A stretch of 64,000 nucleotides of DNA from Metallumcola ferriviriculae (GCF_035573695.1 NZ_CP121694.1:596501-660500); one strand, 5' to 3'. Counted from the first letter of the stretch, positions 21,877-30,346 are shown. Translations and numbers: made by a program. The notes: generated by a model from the sequence alone, not told the origin.

Positions 21877-22857
21877 ATGCGTGAGGAATCTAAATATGAT
21901 TCAGAATTTTGGGGAGATACCGCGGTATCTAGGAAGGGGCGACGCAAACAGCAGGAAAAGCGCCGTTCCCGGGCCTTTTTTTGGCTGGCGGTACTACTGG
22001 TCTTTTTCGCCGGCTTTATGTATATAGGATATTCTGTTTCTAACAGCTTGCTGGACAATGGCCGGCCTGACGGAGAGAATGTGGGCGGAGATGTCCCTGC
22101 GGTTAAGAAGGGCGACCGGATGATGACTGTGCTGATGGTAGGGGTGGACCGCAGGAATGAGGAGGCCAGCCGTTCCGACACCATCATGGTGGCCTTTATC
22201 AATCAGGATACCCAGGAAGTAAAAATCCTTTCCGTTCCGCGGGATACCTACGCTAAAGTACCCGGTCACGGCAATACCAAGATCAACCACGCTCACGCCT
22301 ACGGCGGCATGGACTTATTAACCACCTCGGTTGAAGAACTGCTGGGCACCGATATCGACCGTTATGTGGAGGTGGACTTTCAGGGTTTTATTAATATCAT
22401 AGATATACTGGACGGCGTGGAAACAGATGTAGAAAAAGATATGTACTACGAACCGGAAAACATAAATTTGAAAAAAGGACTGCAGACACTAAACGGTGAA
22501 GATGCTCTGGCCTATGTGCGCTACCGCAGTGACGGCCGGGGAGACATCGGTCGGGTGGGTCGTCAGCAGAAGTTTCTGAACCTGCTTTTGGACCAGGCAG
22601 TGGAGGCAAAGACTTTATGGAAACTGCCGGAACTAATCGGCGAGTTGAGGAAAAACGTCAAGTCAGACCTCACCGTCAAAGATATGTTGCTCCTGGCCAA
22701 GGATTTAAACGGTATTACTTCCGCTAAATTAGATGCAGCCACACTACCGGGCGAAGCAACCTACATTGACGAACTGAGCTATTGGAGGCTTGACTATGAT
22801 GCTGTGGAAAAGATGCTGGATGAATTCCGCAACGTCAAGGGCGGTACTGACAGCTAG
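21877..22857 (+). CDS. LCP-family wall-polymer ligase
   Basis: 326 residues: charged cytoplasmic tail, membrane helix (about 35-55) and LCP domain with VGVDRRNEEASRSDTIMVAF, SVPRDTYAKVPG and GEDALAYVRYRSDGRGDIGR. All three Arg/Asp positions are kept. GAGG lies 8 nt before the ATG. The pair of paralogous LCPs probably arose by tandem duplication. Confidence 0.92.
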   Translation: MREESKYDSEFWGDTAVSRKGRRKQQEKRRSRAFFWLAVLLVFFAGFMYIGYSVSNSLLDNGRPDGENVGGDVPAVKKGDRMMTVLMVGVDRRNEEASRSDTIMVAFINQDTQEVKILSVPRDTYAKVPGHGNTKINHAHAYGGMDLLTTSVEELLGTDIDRYVEVDFQGFINIIDILDGVETDVEKDMYYEPENINLKKGLQTLNGEDALAYVRYRSDGRGDIGRVGRQQKFLNLLLDQAVEAKTLWKLPELIGELRKNVKSDLTVKDMLLLAKDLNGITSAKLDAATLPGEATYIDELSYWRLDYDAVEKMLDEFRNVKGGTDS

Positions 22858-22890
22858 TACCAGGAAAATCACCCCGACTGGGAGGGTACC

Positions 22891-23625
22891 ATGGATAATA
22901 TTAACATGATGGGCGTAAAAATTTCTAAAAAAAATCTGCAAGAAACCGTCAGTGAAATTAGTAGTTATATTATAGAAGGGACTTCTCATCACATTATCAC
23001 ACTGAATGCCGAGATTCTTTACCGGGCACAGCAGGATGAGAAGCTGATGGATACCATCAACAGTGCTGATCTGGTTACCCCGGACGGTGCAGGGGTGGTA
23101 TGGGCCTCCCGGATACTTAACCGGCCGGTGCAGGAGCGGGTGACAGGAATTGACCTGGTTCAGGCAGTGACCGAAAGGGCCCAGCAGGAAGGGTGGAGGA
23201 TGTGCCTCTACGGCGGCAAACCCGGCACAGCCCGGGAAGCAGCAAATAACCTGCAAAAAAAGTTCCCGAAATTAAAAATTGTGGGAACTTATCACGGTTA
23301 CCAGTCGTCTAAAGAGTTGGAGGAGATGTACGGGCATATTGCCGACACAAATCCCGACATCCTGCTGGTGGCTTTAGGGGCACCGTTGCAGGAGTACTGG
23401 ATCAGGGATAATAAGGAAACCCTGGGGATACCGGTGATGGTCGGAGTGGGCGGTAGTCTGGATGTATTGGCTGGCAAAGCCAAGCGGGCTCCCACGTGGT
23501 TGCAGAAAGCCCAGTTGGAATGGCTTTACCGCCTGATAAAAGAGCCCAAAAGGTACAAGCGTATGCTGGCACTGCCAAAGTTCATGCTGATGGTGCTGAA
23601 GATGAAGCTTCGCGGCAAGGCATAA
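22891..23625 (+). CDS. tagA: WecG/TagA/CpsF-family glycosyltransferase
   Basis: 244-residue GT26 enzyme expected to add ManNAc to lipid-linked GlcNAc, making the linkage unit that LCP proteins attach to peptidoglycan. Key stretches are TLNAEILYRAQ, LVTPDGAGVVWASRI with the catalytic Asp, and VGVGGSLDVLAGKAKRAP. GGGAGGG precedes the ATG. It depends on UDP-ManNAc, which WecB at 2,842 could supply. Confidence 0.9.
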   Translation: MDNINMMGVKISKKNLQETVSEISSYIIEGTSHHIITLNAEILYRAQQDEKLMDTINSADLVTPDGAGVVWASRILNRPVQERVTGIDLVQAVTERAQQEGWRMCLYGGKPGTAREAANNLQKKFPKLKIVGTYHGYQSSKELEEMYGHIADTNPDILLVALGAPLQEYWIRDNKETLGIPVMVGVGGSLDVLAGKAKRAPTWLQKAQLEWLYRLIKEPKRYKRMLALPKFMLMVLKMKLRGKA

Positions 23626-23686
23626 AAGCAAAGCCACAAGCATACAATCTCCTAGTATTTGACACTGCAATCCCGACTCTATGTCA

Positions 23687-23714
23687 TTGACTTGTCCCAT
23701 ACCTGTGATATAAT
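23687..23714 (+). promoter_or_regulatory. Strong sigma-A promoter for the S-layer gene
   Basis: TTGACT (23,687-23,692), 16-nt spacer, TATAAT (23,709-23,714). Near-consensus, fitting a very highly expressed gene. Start of transcription is expected near 23,721, giving a leader of about 355 nt. Confidence 0.8.
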
Positions 23715-23720
23715 TATGAG

Positions 23721-24075
23721 AGCAAGCTAAAGTTGCCATAATTATTAGTTTTAACCAGAATGTCCAGATTTTATTCAAGATTGATGTGGAAAAGCAGGTA
23801 ATTAATACCAAAAGTCGAATATACATATTAAATATTCGGGTTTATTCTGTCTTTTTGTCTGCTTTTAAGCGTGTCCTCGCTTTATGGAGAGTGGGAGGCG
23901 CCTTAAAATATACTAAAGGTTTTTACCTTTAGGTCTTTGGGTTAATTGCATAAAAAATCTTTGAAGGGAGGGATCGCCCAGAAAAACTCGGTCCTAGCTG
24001 CCCGCAAGGCAGTAAAGTTACTTACATTTTTGGTTCATGGAGAAACCAAACAAAATTAAAAGGGGGATTTTTGAA
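23721..24075 (+). other. Long structured 5' leader of the S-layer mRNA
   Basis: No open frame of note. It holds an 8-bp stem with TTTT loop (CTAAAGGT/ACCTTTAG, 23,913-23,932), a GAAGGGAGGGATCGCCC stretch and a CTGCC/GGCAG hairpin (24,000 region). It matches no riboswitch I know. Long leaders stabilise S-layer mRNAs in other bacteria, so that is the likely role. Confidence 0.55.
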
Positions 24076-26523
24076 GTGAAGAAGTACTCTAAGATTATTG
24101 CACTATTAACCGTAGCAGTATTAGTACTTGGCTTCGCAGGCATCGCTAGCGCTGCTGATTTCAGCGACATTGCTGACAGCGCTGCCAAGTCTGACATTGT
24201 GAAGCTTAATGCTCTCGGAGTTATCAACGGTTATGAAGACGGCACTTTCAAGCCCGATGGTAACATTACTCGCGCTGAATTTGCTAAAATTGCTGTTGTG
24301 GCTGCTGGATTGGGAAGCAGCGCTGACTTGCTGAAAGATGCTACACCTGCTTTCAGTGATGTAAAAACTGGTGCATGGTACACTGGTTGGATTAACCTGG
24401 CTGCTAGTCAAGGTTATGTAAAAGGTTATCCTAATGGTACCTTCAAGCCCGCTGCTACAATTTCTAATTCTGAGGTTGTAACTGTTCTGTTAAGAATTTT
24501 GGGTTACAACGATAACTTGGCTGGTTCCTGGCCGGTAGACTACATTGTTAAGGCTGCCGACTTGGATATCACAGAAGATGTTGCTTTCTCCGCTAAAGCA
24601 GCTGCCAAGCGTGGCGACGTAGCTGTAATGGCTGCTGCTACTTTAGACGCAACAATCGTTGAGTGGGATAATGACAAGGAAAAGTTTGAAGAGCAAACTA
24701 TGGTTGAGGGAAGCAATACTGTAGAAGTTAGTCTGCTTGAAGATAAGTTCGAGGGCAGCATAACTAAGGACAAAGTAGTACTTGGCTGGAAATATGACGG
24801 CGACGAGTTTCAGGTTGTTACAGACAGCGGTAGCGTTGTTGTAAACGGAGATGCTAAATTCTCTGGTGCGGCTACTGTTGCGGCATTGGATGACCATGTA
24901 ATTGACTACATTGTTAACGATGACGATGAAATCGTATTCGCTGAGGTTCAAGATTATGGTTTCTTTGTTGATGATGCAGCAACTCTTGATATCAACTCCG
25001 ATGGCGATTACACAGACATTGATATTGATGATGAAAATTATGACTTTGCAGATAGCTATTACGCTAATGTAACTTCTTTGGTCAGTCCAACTGATGACAC
25101 TGAATTTACAGCAGACGTAATTAAAGTTGCTTTAAACGACGATGGTGATGTTGTTCGTTTGGAAGTAGCTATCTATCCTGTTCCTGCAATTGTTAAAGAA
25201 GTTAGGTCTGATGACAGAATCGTAGTTAAGGAAACAGGTGATACTACTGTTCCTTCCGACCTTGACGAAGATGACGTTGATTACATCTTATTCAGAGATG
25301 GTAAGATTGTAGATGTTAGTGAATTAGAAGAGAACGACCTGCTTTATAACTTTGGTTCCGGTCTCGGCGTAGACTACTACCTGCGTGCTTACAGTGTTGC
25401 TAGACAAGCTAGCGGCGAACTGGAAGCTTCCTATGATAACGGAGCAAAAATAAAAATAGACGGAGTTAAGTATGATGTTGCTGCTAACGCTTGGGTATCC
25501 AAGAATGGTGGCGAGGACTTCGATTCCTTTGACCTTGCTAAGTTCTACGGTGAAGAGGTTACTGCAGTATTCAATATTGCTGGCGACGTTCAACTGGTTA
25601 TTTCCGAAGTTGAAGGTTCCGCGGGCAGCACTATCTACGGTGTGGTAAGTGACGTTGACTATAAACTTACTGGTGATACTGATTCAAGTGGAAACCAGAT
25701 AACTGAAGCTGACCAAGTAACAGTATTGTTATCCAACGGCAAGGAAGTTACCTACGATGTAAATAGTGACAGTGATGATGCTGCACTTGCTGCTGATGAA
25801 GGCGACTATGTTGAGTTTGACCTTGCTGATGATGGCGCTATTGATTACTGGTTCGATCGTGGAATCGGTGCTGTTGATATTACTGATGTGGACACTGACC
25901 GTGACCGCATACAAATTGACAACAACAGTTGGTACTTCTTAGATAGTGATAGCGTTATCTTTAATGCTAACGGTACTGATGACGCTGAAGTTGTAAGTGT
26001 AAATGATCTGGTTGACTACATTGATGGCGGAAATACTCCTACAGTTGATTTTGAAGCAGATGGTAATGAAATCGATTACCTGTGGATGAATGCAACTGTA
26101 AGCAGTTCAACTGATTACGCTATGGTTCTTGACAAAGGTGTTAACTCGGATGGTGAATATCTCTTTGTAGATATTGCTGGAACTACTTCTGAGATTAATG
26201 CTAAGGACAATAACGTAGACCTTGATGCTGCAGAGGAAGGCGTACTGATTTCCTTCGAGAAGTCTGGTGACGACCTTGCGTCAATCGACAAACTGACTAC
26301 TAGTGTAACTTCAGAAGTCTATGATGTTGATGCTGACCGTAATGCTATCGACATTGCAGGTACACAGTACATCATCGATGAAGATACTGTAATCTACGAT
26401 ATTACTGGCGATGACCCGGTATATATCGAGTTAGATGAAGTATTTGATGGTGACTTCGTAGAATTCGGCAAAGAAGCTGACACTAGTGTGAACATGCTAG
26501 ATTGGATAGTTGTTAGCGACTAA
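24076..26523 (+). CDS. Probable main S-layer protein with SLH anchor
   Basis: 815 residues from GTG 24,076, 9 nt after AGGGGG; the ATG at 24,037 has no ribosome site. Signal peptide ends near AGIASAADF. Three SLH modules follow: two clear (VINGYEDGTFKPDGNITRAEF; YVKGYPNGTFKPAATISNSE) and a weaker third. SLH trimers bind pyruvylated wall polymer. The rest is a very acidic, Cys-free, beta-rich region with repeated DxD and GDYVEF-like elements, suited to calcium binding and lattice formation. Strong promoter, long leader, own terminator and few-codon usage suggest an abundant protein. Confidence 0.88.
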   Translation: MKKYSKIIALLTVAVLVLGFAGIASAADFSDIADSAAKSDIVKLNALGVINGYEDGTFKPDGNITRAEFAKIAVVAAGLGSSADLLKDATPAFSDVKTGAWYTGWINLAASQGYVKGYPNGTFKPAATISNSEVVTVLLRILGYNDNLAGSWPVDYIVKAADLDITEDVAFSAKAAAKRGDVAVMAAATLDATIVEWDNDKEKFEEQTMVEGSNTVEVSLLEDKFEGSITKDKVVLGWKYDGDEFQVVTDSGSVVVNGDAKFSGAATVAALDDHVIDYIVNDDDEIVFAEVQDYGFFVDDAATLDINSDGDYTDIDIDDENYDFADSYYANVTSLVSPTDDTEFTADVIKVALNDDGDVVRLEVAIYPVPAIVKEVRSDDRIVVKETGDTTVPSDLDEDDVDYILFRDGKIVDVSELEENDLLYNFGSGLGVDYYLRAYSVARQASGELEASYDNGAKIKIDGVKYDVAANAWVSKNGGEDFDSFDLAKFYGEEVTAVFNIAGDVQLVISEVEGSAGSTIYGVVSDVDYKLTGDTDSSGNQITEADQVTVLLSNGKEVTYDVNSDSDDAALAADEGDYVEFDLADDGAIDYWFDRGIGAVDITDVDTDRDRIQIDNNSWYFLDSDSVIFNANGTDDAEVVSVNDLVDYIDGGNTPTVDFEADGNEIDYLWMNATVSSSTDYAMVLDKGVNSDGEYLFVDIAGTTSEINAKDNNVDLDAAEEGVLISFEKSGDDLASIDKLTTSVTSEVYDVDADRNAIDIAGTQYIIDEDTVIYDITGDDPVYIELDEVFDGDFVEFGKEADTSVNMLDWIVVSD

Positions 26524-26552
26524 CCTTAAAAAGTAATACTAAAGACCAGAAA

Positions 26553-26586
26553 GCGAGACCCTATTATAGTGTCTCGCTTTTTTTGG
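26553..26586 (+). terminator. Terminator of the S-layer gene
   Basis: AAAGCGAGAC pairs with GTGTCTCGCTTT around a short AT-rich loop and is followed by a T-run. Confidence 0.88.
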
Positions 26587-26594
26587 TTATAAGG

Positions 26595-26645
26595 GGGTCA
26601 GGCTTGAATTATTCACTAATTAATGAGGGGACATGCGGACAGGTT
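26595..26645 (+). repeat. 51-bp flanking direct repeat, left copy
   Basis: Begins GGGTCAGGCTTGAATTATTC and ends GGGGACATGCGGACAGGTT. It is 50/51 identical to 42,679-42,729 in the same orientation. The two copies bracket the 16-kb accessory island. Confidence 0.9.
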
Positions 26646-26771
26646 ACTTGATTTGGCCCCACATAAATTTTATTTATCGTATCGGGACTGGATAATTAAA
26701 ACGTTCTTTAATTAAAACGTTCTTTTATAGGTGGGGTTTTTTGAAATAATGATATAATAAAAGTAAGGGAG

Positions 26772-26798
26772 GACACAAGGGGACGGTTCTTTTGTGTC
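26772..26798 (+). repeat. REP-like repeat, copy 1
   Basis: GACACAA ... TTGTGTC arms around GGGGACGGTTCT. Full consensus. Confidence 0.9.
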
Positions 26799-26809
26799 GG
26801 TTTTCGGTT

Positions 26810-26835
26810 ACACGGGGGGGACGGTTCTTTTGTGT
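26810..26835 (+). repeat. REP-like repeat, copy 2
   Basis: ACACGGGGGGGACGGTTCTTTTGTGT, shown here as left arm ACAC, core GGGGACGGTTC, right arm GTGT. Only 11 nt after copy 1, followed by a T7 run. Confidence 0.85.
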
Positions 26836-27011
26836 CGTTTTTTTACATAGCATTTATTATAAGAACTAGAAGGGTTGTTTTATTTCTTGTATGCACTATT
26901 AAAACTGATAAAATTAAATTGAAAGGAAGGAAAGGAAACTGCATATACAGCTTTCTCTTCCCCCAGATGTTATAATAATTACAGTTTATGAGGAACATAC
27001 GGTATAACTGG

Positions 27012-27046
27012 AACACAGAGGGCCGGTTCTTGCGGTTCGTTTTTAG
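27012..27046 (+). repeat. REP-like repeat, copy 3 (degenerate)
   Basis: AACACAGAGGGCCGGTTCTT core; right arm altered. Followed by a T-run. Confidence 0.6.
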
Positions 27047-27097
27047 GGAGGTGGATGACGAACCTGAAAAGGATAAAGCTGAATATTCTCTCTCAAG

Positions 27098-27397
27098 TTA
27101 TTTTAATCTTTTTGTCCAATAATCCGGTTTTCTGTTAAGATGCATAATGGCATATATCCTTATCTTTTTCTTATCTTCTGAGATTTGGTAAACTATCCCA
27201 AACGGAAAACGTTTAGTCAAGCATTTTCTGGTGTTTTCGGTGTACTCAGACCAGGCGTTAGGCATTTGGATTATTCGTTGTATGGTACTATAGATTTCAT
27301 TGGTAAATTCCAAGCCAAGGCCTTTACTACACGATTCATAATACTCTATAGCATCTAAGAATTCTTTTTTTGCTTTTGAATGAAAATAATATTTCAT
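27098..27397 (-). CDS. ParE/RelE-superfamily toxin
   Basis: 99 residues, full length for the plasmid-stabilisation toxin family. Typical features are FHSKAKKEFLDAIEYYE, the central FPFGIVYQI and the C-terminal RIYAIMHLNRKPDYW, the ParE-type ending. ParE proteins poison gyrase, whereas RelE cleaves mRNA; the HLNRKPDYW ending favours the ParE branch. Overlaps its antitoxin gene by 4 bp (ATGA), the standard coupled arrangement. Confidence 0.88.
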   Translation of the reverse strand: MKYYFHSKAKKEFLDAIEYYESCSKGLGLEFTNEIYSTIQRIIQMPNAWSEYTENTRKCLTKRFPFGIVYQISEDKKKIRIYAIMHLNRKPDYWTKRLK

Positions 27398-27624
27398 TTA
27401 TCAAACTTCTCCTGAATTTCTTTAAAAACTTCCTCCCCGGGGATAAGTTGAACCTTACCAGTTTGAAACTCATAGACTCTTTCTTCAATCTCTTTCTTCC
27501 ATTCTTCTTCTATCTCTTTTTGAGTAGGGTAGATGCTGGCAAGTATTTTTTCAACCAATGCGGTTTTTACATCTACAGGTAGATCTTCAATTATGGAAAA
27601 CAGCTCATCAGCTTTGGAACTCAT
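27394..27624 (-). CDS. Addiction-module antitoxin
   Basis: 76 residues, acidic helical protein of the family annotated as addiction module protein, usual partner of ParE-like toxins: DELFSIIEDLPVDVKTALVE, then EIEEEWKKEIEERV. ATG at 27,624 follows GAGGTG; a GTG 9 nt further upstream overlaps that site. First of the toxin-antitoxin units of the island. Confidence 0.85.
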   Translation of the reverse strand: MSSKADELFSIIEDLPVDVKTALVEKILASIYPTQKEIEEEWKKEIEERVYEFQTGKVQLIPGEEVFKEIQEKFDK

Positions 27625-27707
27625 GAATAACACCTCTCTTTTGATTTTGAGCTACCTTTAAAATTGCTTTAACTAATTATATCATAGGAGAACCGGTAAA
27701 ACAGAGG

Positions 27708-27734
27708 GACACAAGGGGACAGTTCTTTTGTGTC
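27708..27734 (+). repeat. REP-like repeat, copy 4
   Basis: One change in the core (GGGGACAGTTC). Lies 20-50 nt upstream of the RAYT remnant, just as copy 11 lies before the intact RAYT at 36,719. Confidence 0.88.
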
Positions 27735-27776
27735 GTTTTTCAAGTTCGAATTTGTTAAAACAAAATATGGGTGTAA

Positions 27777-27860
27777 AATGACCAGAAGAGCAAGAAAGAA
27801 AAGCAGCACAGTGATTTACCATGTTATTTTAAGGGGAATTAACAGAAGCCTAATCTTCAA
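27777..27860 (+). pseudogene. 5' remnant of a RAYT transposase gene
   Basis: Codes for TRRARKKSSTVIYHVILRG and INR, almost the same as the start of the intact RAYT at 36,719 (PRRARKKSSTGIYHVILRG). Upstream DNA including the REP-like repeat and the TTCAAGTTCG stretch is also shared. Coding identity stops abruptly near 27,855, where a group II intron fragment begins. Confidence 0.85.
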
Positions 27861-28131
27861 ATGGTTAAACCGCAGAAGTCAGAAAAATAGTTTTAACTGG
27901 AATAAATTCGCACTGTTCCTCAAGAAATATCCATTACCAAGAGCGAAAACATATGTGAGCATATTTGATTTAGGCGCCGGACAAAGCTATTTGATGTAAA
28001 TGATGAAGTGAAGAGCCGTGTGCGTTAATGGCGCAAGCACGGTTCTGTAATCCTGAATTCAGGATAACTAAAAAGTCGGGATAAGTTCTGTGAGGGGTTG
28101 GAACTGTGAGGTTCCGCCTACTTGACCCTAC
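27858..28131 (+). mobile_element. 3' end of a group II intron (maturase tail plus domains V-VI)
   Basis: The frame from 27,858 to 27,999 encodes KWLNRRSQKNSFNWNKFALF followed by LKKYPLPRAKTYV, the C-terminal tail of group II intron reverse transcriptase/maturases. 13 nt after the stop comes a domain V-like hairpin (28,013-28,046: GAGCCGTG...CACGGTTCT with the AG bulge), then a domain VI-like segment ending CTACTTGACCCTAC near 28,131. The 5' two-thirds of the intron are absent. It is fused to the RAYT remnant. Confidence 0.85.
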
Positions 28132-28150
28132 AAAATTCGCTCACCTAAAA

Positions 28151-28176
28151 GGACACGAGAAACGTCCCCCTGTCTC
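28151..28176 (-). repeat. REP-like variant
   Basis: On the minus strand reads GACAGGGGGACGTTTCTCGTGTCC: same plan, different arms (GACA/TGTC) and core. Confidence 0.65.
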
Positions 28177-28224
28177 TTAAGGTTCTAATTTTCATTCTCA
28201 GCTCACCTTTATTGAGACTATAAA

Positions 28225-29490
28225 CTAAGAAGTGGCTTGTAGAAATTCCTGATACTCCTTCACCGACATTGATTGGTCAAGTTCACGTACGGAATTAACT
28301 ATTGAATAATTTTTTGTCAATTTATGTACCACTTCCGGGTCCAAAGCTTGATTATCTGCCAATTTCTTAAGCAGTTGTAAAGACTCGGCCTTGTCCATGC
28401 CCTTTCGGTAGGGGCGATCTTCCTTAATAGCAGTAAAAACATCCGCCACAGCCATAACCCTGCTTCCTAGTGACAACTCCGATGCCTTTTTCCCAAAGGG
28501 ATACCCCTTGCCATCCAATCGCTCATGATGTAATGACGCCCATTTGTTAATCGTTTCCAGGCCATGAATGCGTTCCAGTATGCGATGAGTGAAATAAGTA
28601 TGACTTTTTATAATATTACGTTCGTGAGCGTTAAGTTTTCCTGGTTTTTGCAATATTTCCGGTGCTACAGCAAGTTTCCCCAAATCGTGAAGGTAACCGG
28701 CAATTCTCATTGTAAAACAATCCTTATCGGAAAACTGAAACAGTTTTGCCAGTTCTGAGGCACTAGCGGCAACGCCGGTTGAGTGATTTGCCGTAAAAGA
28801 AGAGCGAAAGTCAATCATTTGCCCAAAAACGCTGGCCAAATGAGCTAATTGCTGCAAATTCAGCTGAACAGGGCTACACCTAACTTTCCGCTCAATAAGC
28901 CCAGACAGCATGGAAGAAGATATATCAAACCAGAAAAAACTCTTATCCGCTAAACTATGAAATGCATCTACAATCTCCGGAACAAACAAAGTACCCCTGT
29001 GATTTTCTATTTTATTACGAATAGTATCAACTTGGCCCAGGGCTTCTTTTTTCCCATTGAGCAAAACACTAATCCGGTCCGAAAGATGAATAATATGACT
29101 TCCCATAGGAACTGTTTCACCACTGAAATTAGTTCCTTCCCCCAGGTTCCATGGTACATGATGAAAACGTATCAAATTAGAAATTTCTCCAAAAGGAGCA
29201 AATTTTTTTAATATTTGGTAACCTGCCTCAGCATGGTCATGGGGATGATCCAGTTCAAAGTTAAGCGCACCGATTCTTTCTTCCAGAGAAAAGGCACCCA
29301 TATCATGGAGAGCACCTGCCAGCATAATATTCTCTTTTTCACTTTCCGGCAGTCCTATTTCGGTAGCAATACAGTAACTAATATAGGATACCTTTTTATG
29401 ATGGTCTACCACTTCCCTGCTAACAAGGTCCATTGCATCTGATAAGGCCATCACCATATCAAACAAAGATATCTTCATTTCCTGTTCCAT
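28225..29490 (-). CDS. Two-domain HD/HD-GYP phosphodiesterase
   Basis: 421 residues with tandem HD folds and no membrane segment. N-terminal HD (about 25-190) shows DHHKKVSYISYC and AGALHDMGAF; C-terminal HD-GYP (about 235-400) shows NHSTGVAASA, AGYLHDLGKLAVAPEIL and the HHERLDGKGYPFG signature. HD-GYP enzymes degrade cyclic di-GMP or related dinucleotides. No receiver domain is present, so it may be driven by protein partners. ATG 29,490 after AGGTGAG. Lone regulator within the island, flanked by repeats on both sides. Confidence 0.88.
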   Translation of the reverse strand: MEQEMKISLFDMVMALSDAMDLVSREVVDHHKKVSYISYCIATEIGLPESEKENIMLAGALHDMGAFSLEERIGALNFELDHPHDHAEAGYQILKKFAPFGEISNLIRFHHVPWNLGEGTNFSGETVPMGSHIIHLSDRISVLLNGKKEALGQVDTIRNKIENHRGTLFVPEIVDAFHSLADKSFFWFDISSSMLSGLIERKVRCSPVQLNLQQLAHLASVFGQMIDFRSSFTANHSTGVAASASELAKLFQFSDKDCFTMRIAGYLHDLGKLAVAPEILQKPGKLNAHERNIIKSHTYFTHRILERIHGLETINKWASLHHERLDGKGYPFGKKASELSLGSRVMAVADVFTAIKEDRPYRKGMDKAESLQLLKKLADNQALDPEVVHKLTKNYSIVNSVRELDQSMSVKEYQEFLQATS

Positions 29491-29570
29491 AATCTCACCT
29501 GCTCCAATAGTTTCTACAGTTAAATTTCATCACAGTTCGAACTTTTTCCTTCAAAGCTGCAAAAATTACA

Positions 29571-29631
29571 AGGACACACGAGGACACGAGGACACGAGGA
29601 CACGAGGGGACGGTTCTTTTGTGTCGTTTTT
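29571..29631 (+). repeat. REP-like repeat, copy 5, with expanded left arm
   Basis: The octamer AGGACACG occurs four times in tandem (first unit AGGACACACG) before the core GGGGACGGTTCTTTTGTGTC. Looks like slippage within the left arm. Confidence 0.88.
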
Positions 29632-29729
29632 TACATATCGTCGAAGGCGAAACGATGGCCGAGCTCAAAAAAAATACTAAGGTTGCAGGGGCATTCGATA
29701 TTTACCTTTTCATGAGTGTTAGAAGCAAT

Positions 29730-29860
29730 GCCAAGAGAAGCTAGAAAAAAAGTGAAACTGGAGCAGCAGAGGGGAATTAAGATTCAAGATGTAGTGGACT
29801 GTATATATTATCAGGCTTAAATAGAAGGCACGTTCTATGAGTTGGTCTTCCCGTATGTTA
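29730..29860 (+). pseudogene. Fused remnants of a RAYT start and a DUF4258 gene
   Basis: ATGCCAAGAGAAGCTAGAAA at 29,729 resembles the RAYT start (MPRRARKK with one base moved). From 29,763 about 50 nt match 33,159-33,208 in the DUF4258 gene (coding QQRGIKIQDVVDCI) with a 2-nt insertion that breaks the frame, and the following codons (EGTFYELVFPYV) keep the family pattern. Decayed copy of a toxin gene. Confidence 0.7.
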
Positions 29861-29904
29861 TAGAGATGCCAAAGTATTCTAAGTATTCTAGCGGATAGAG
29901 GAAA

Positions 29905-30126
29905 TCATTTGTAGGCAGTAAGATAACTCGCAAACTTTAAGTGGAACAGCAGTGCTAGGATTGACTGTCCTAGCAGTTCAAATGTCGCGGCACCCAGCAG
30001 TGCACCGGTGCCAAACGCCATAACAGCACTAAGTAGCCATCTTTTAAAATGAAAGACCATCCCGCTTACCGCGCCAAGCAAAACGGTAGACCCAGCTACG
30101 CCACCCCATAGTGCCGCTTCAAGCAT
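29905..30126 (-). pseudogene. Truncated ZIP-family metal transporter
   Basis: The first about 50 residues (MLEAALWGGVAGSTVLLGAV, then MAFGTGALLGAATFEL) match the N-terminal two helices of ZIP-like transporters, which are normally over 230 residues. Here the frame ends after 73 residues with unrelated sequence. AGGGGTG before the ATG is intact. Probably broken when island DNA was inserted or deleted. Confidence 0.6.
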
Positions 30127-30177
30127 AAATTCACCCCTTACTTTTATATAATATTAGTTTGTTATTAGCCAAATTTA

Positions 30178-30210
30178 TATTCGGTGCCTGGCAAGGGGAC
30201 AAAAAAAAAT
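30178..30210 (+). repeat. Partial repeat GGTGCCTGGCAAGGGGAC
   Basis: Combines the start of the GGTGCCTGGC motif with the AAGGGGAC core of the REP-like family. No right arm. Confidence 0.4.
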
Positions 30211-30300
30211 GTGAGAAAGCTATTTGAATACGCTGAAATATTGAATATCAAGAAAAAAGTGCAGACCTATATAGGATTATGGTTAAAATCTGCCCAAAAA

Positions 30301-30331
30301 AAAGAGATACTTCGTTTTTTGAAGTATCTCC
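30301..30331 (-). terminator. Terminator of the haem/CuAO_N gene
   Basis: On the minus strand GGAGATACTTC pairs with GAAGTATCTCT and is followed by a run of T. Confidence 0.85.
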
Positions 30332-30346
30332 ACTAGAACCCATTTC

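Larger units (their letters stand above)
26646..27097. other. Gene-free repeat-rich stretch
   Basis: Contains a tandem ATTAAAACGTTCTTT pair near 26,695-26,725, two good and one degenerate REP-like copy, and AT-rich DNA. No coding region is supported. Confidence 0.6.

Noticed and set aside
23940-24075. Cyclic di-GMP or other known riboswitch before the S-layer gene
   Set aside because: The conserved bases of known classes are not found; only simple hairpins are seen.
24037-24075. Upstream ATG as start of the S-layer protein
   Set aside because: No ribosome site before it, whereas GTG 24,076 has AGGGGG at good spacing and gives a normal signal peptide.
29571-29610. Tandem AGGACACG units as a CRISPR array
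   Set aside because: Units are 8 bp with no spacers; they are an expanded repeat arm.
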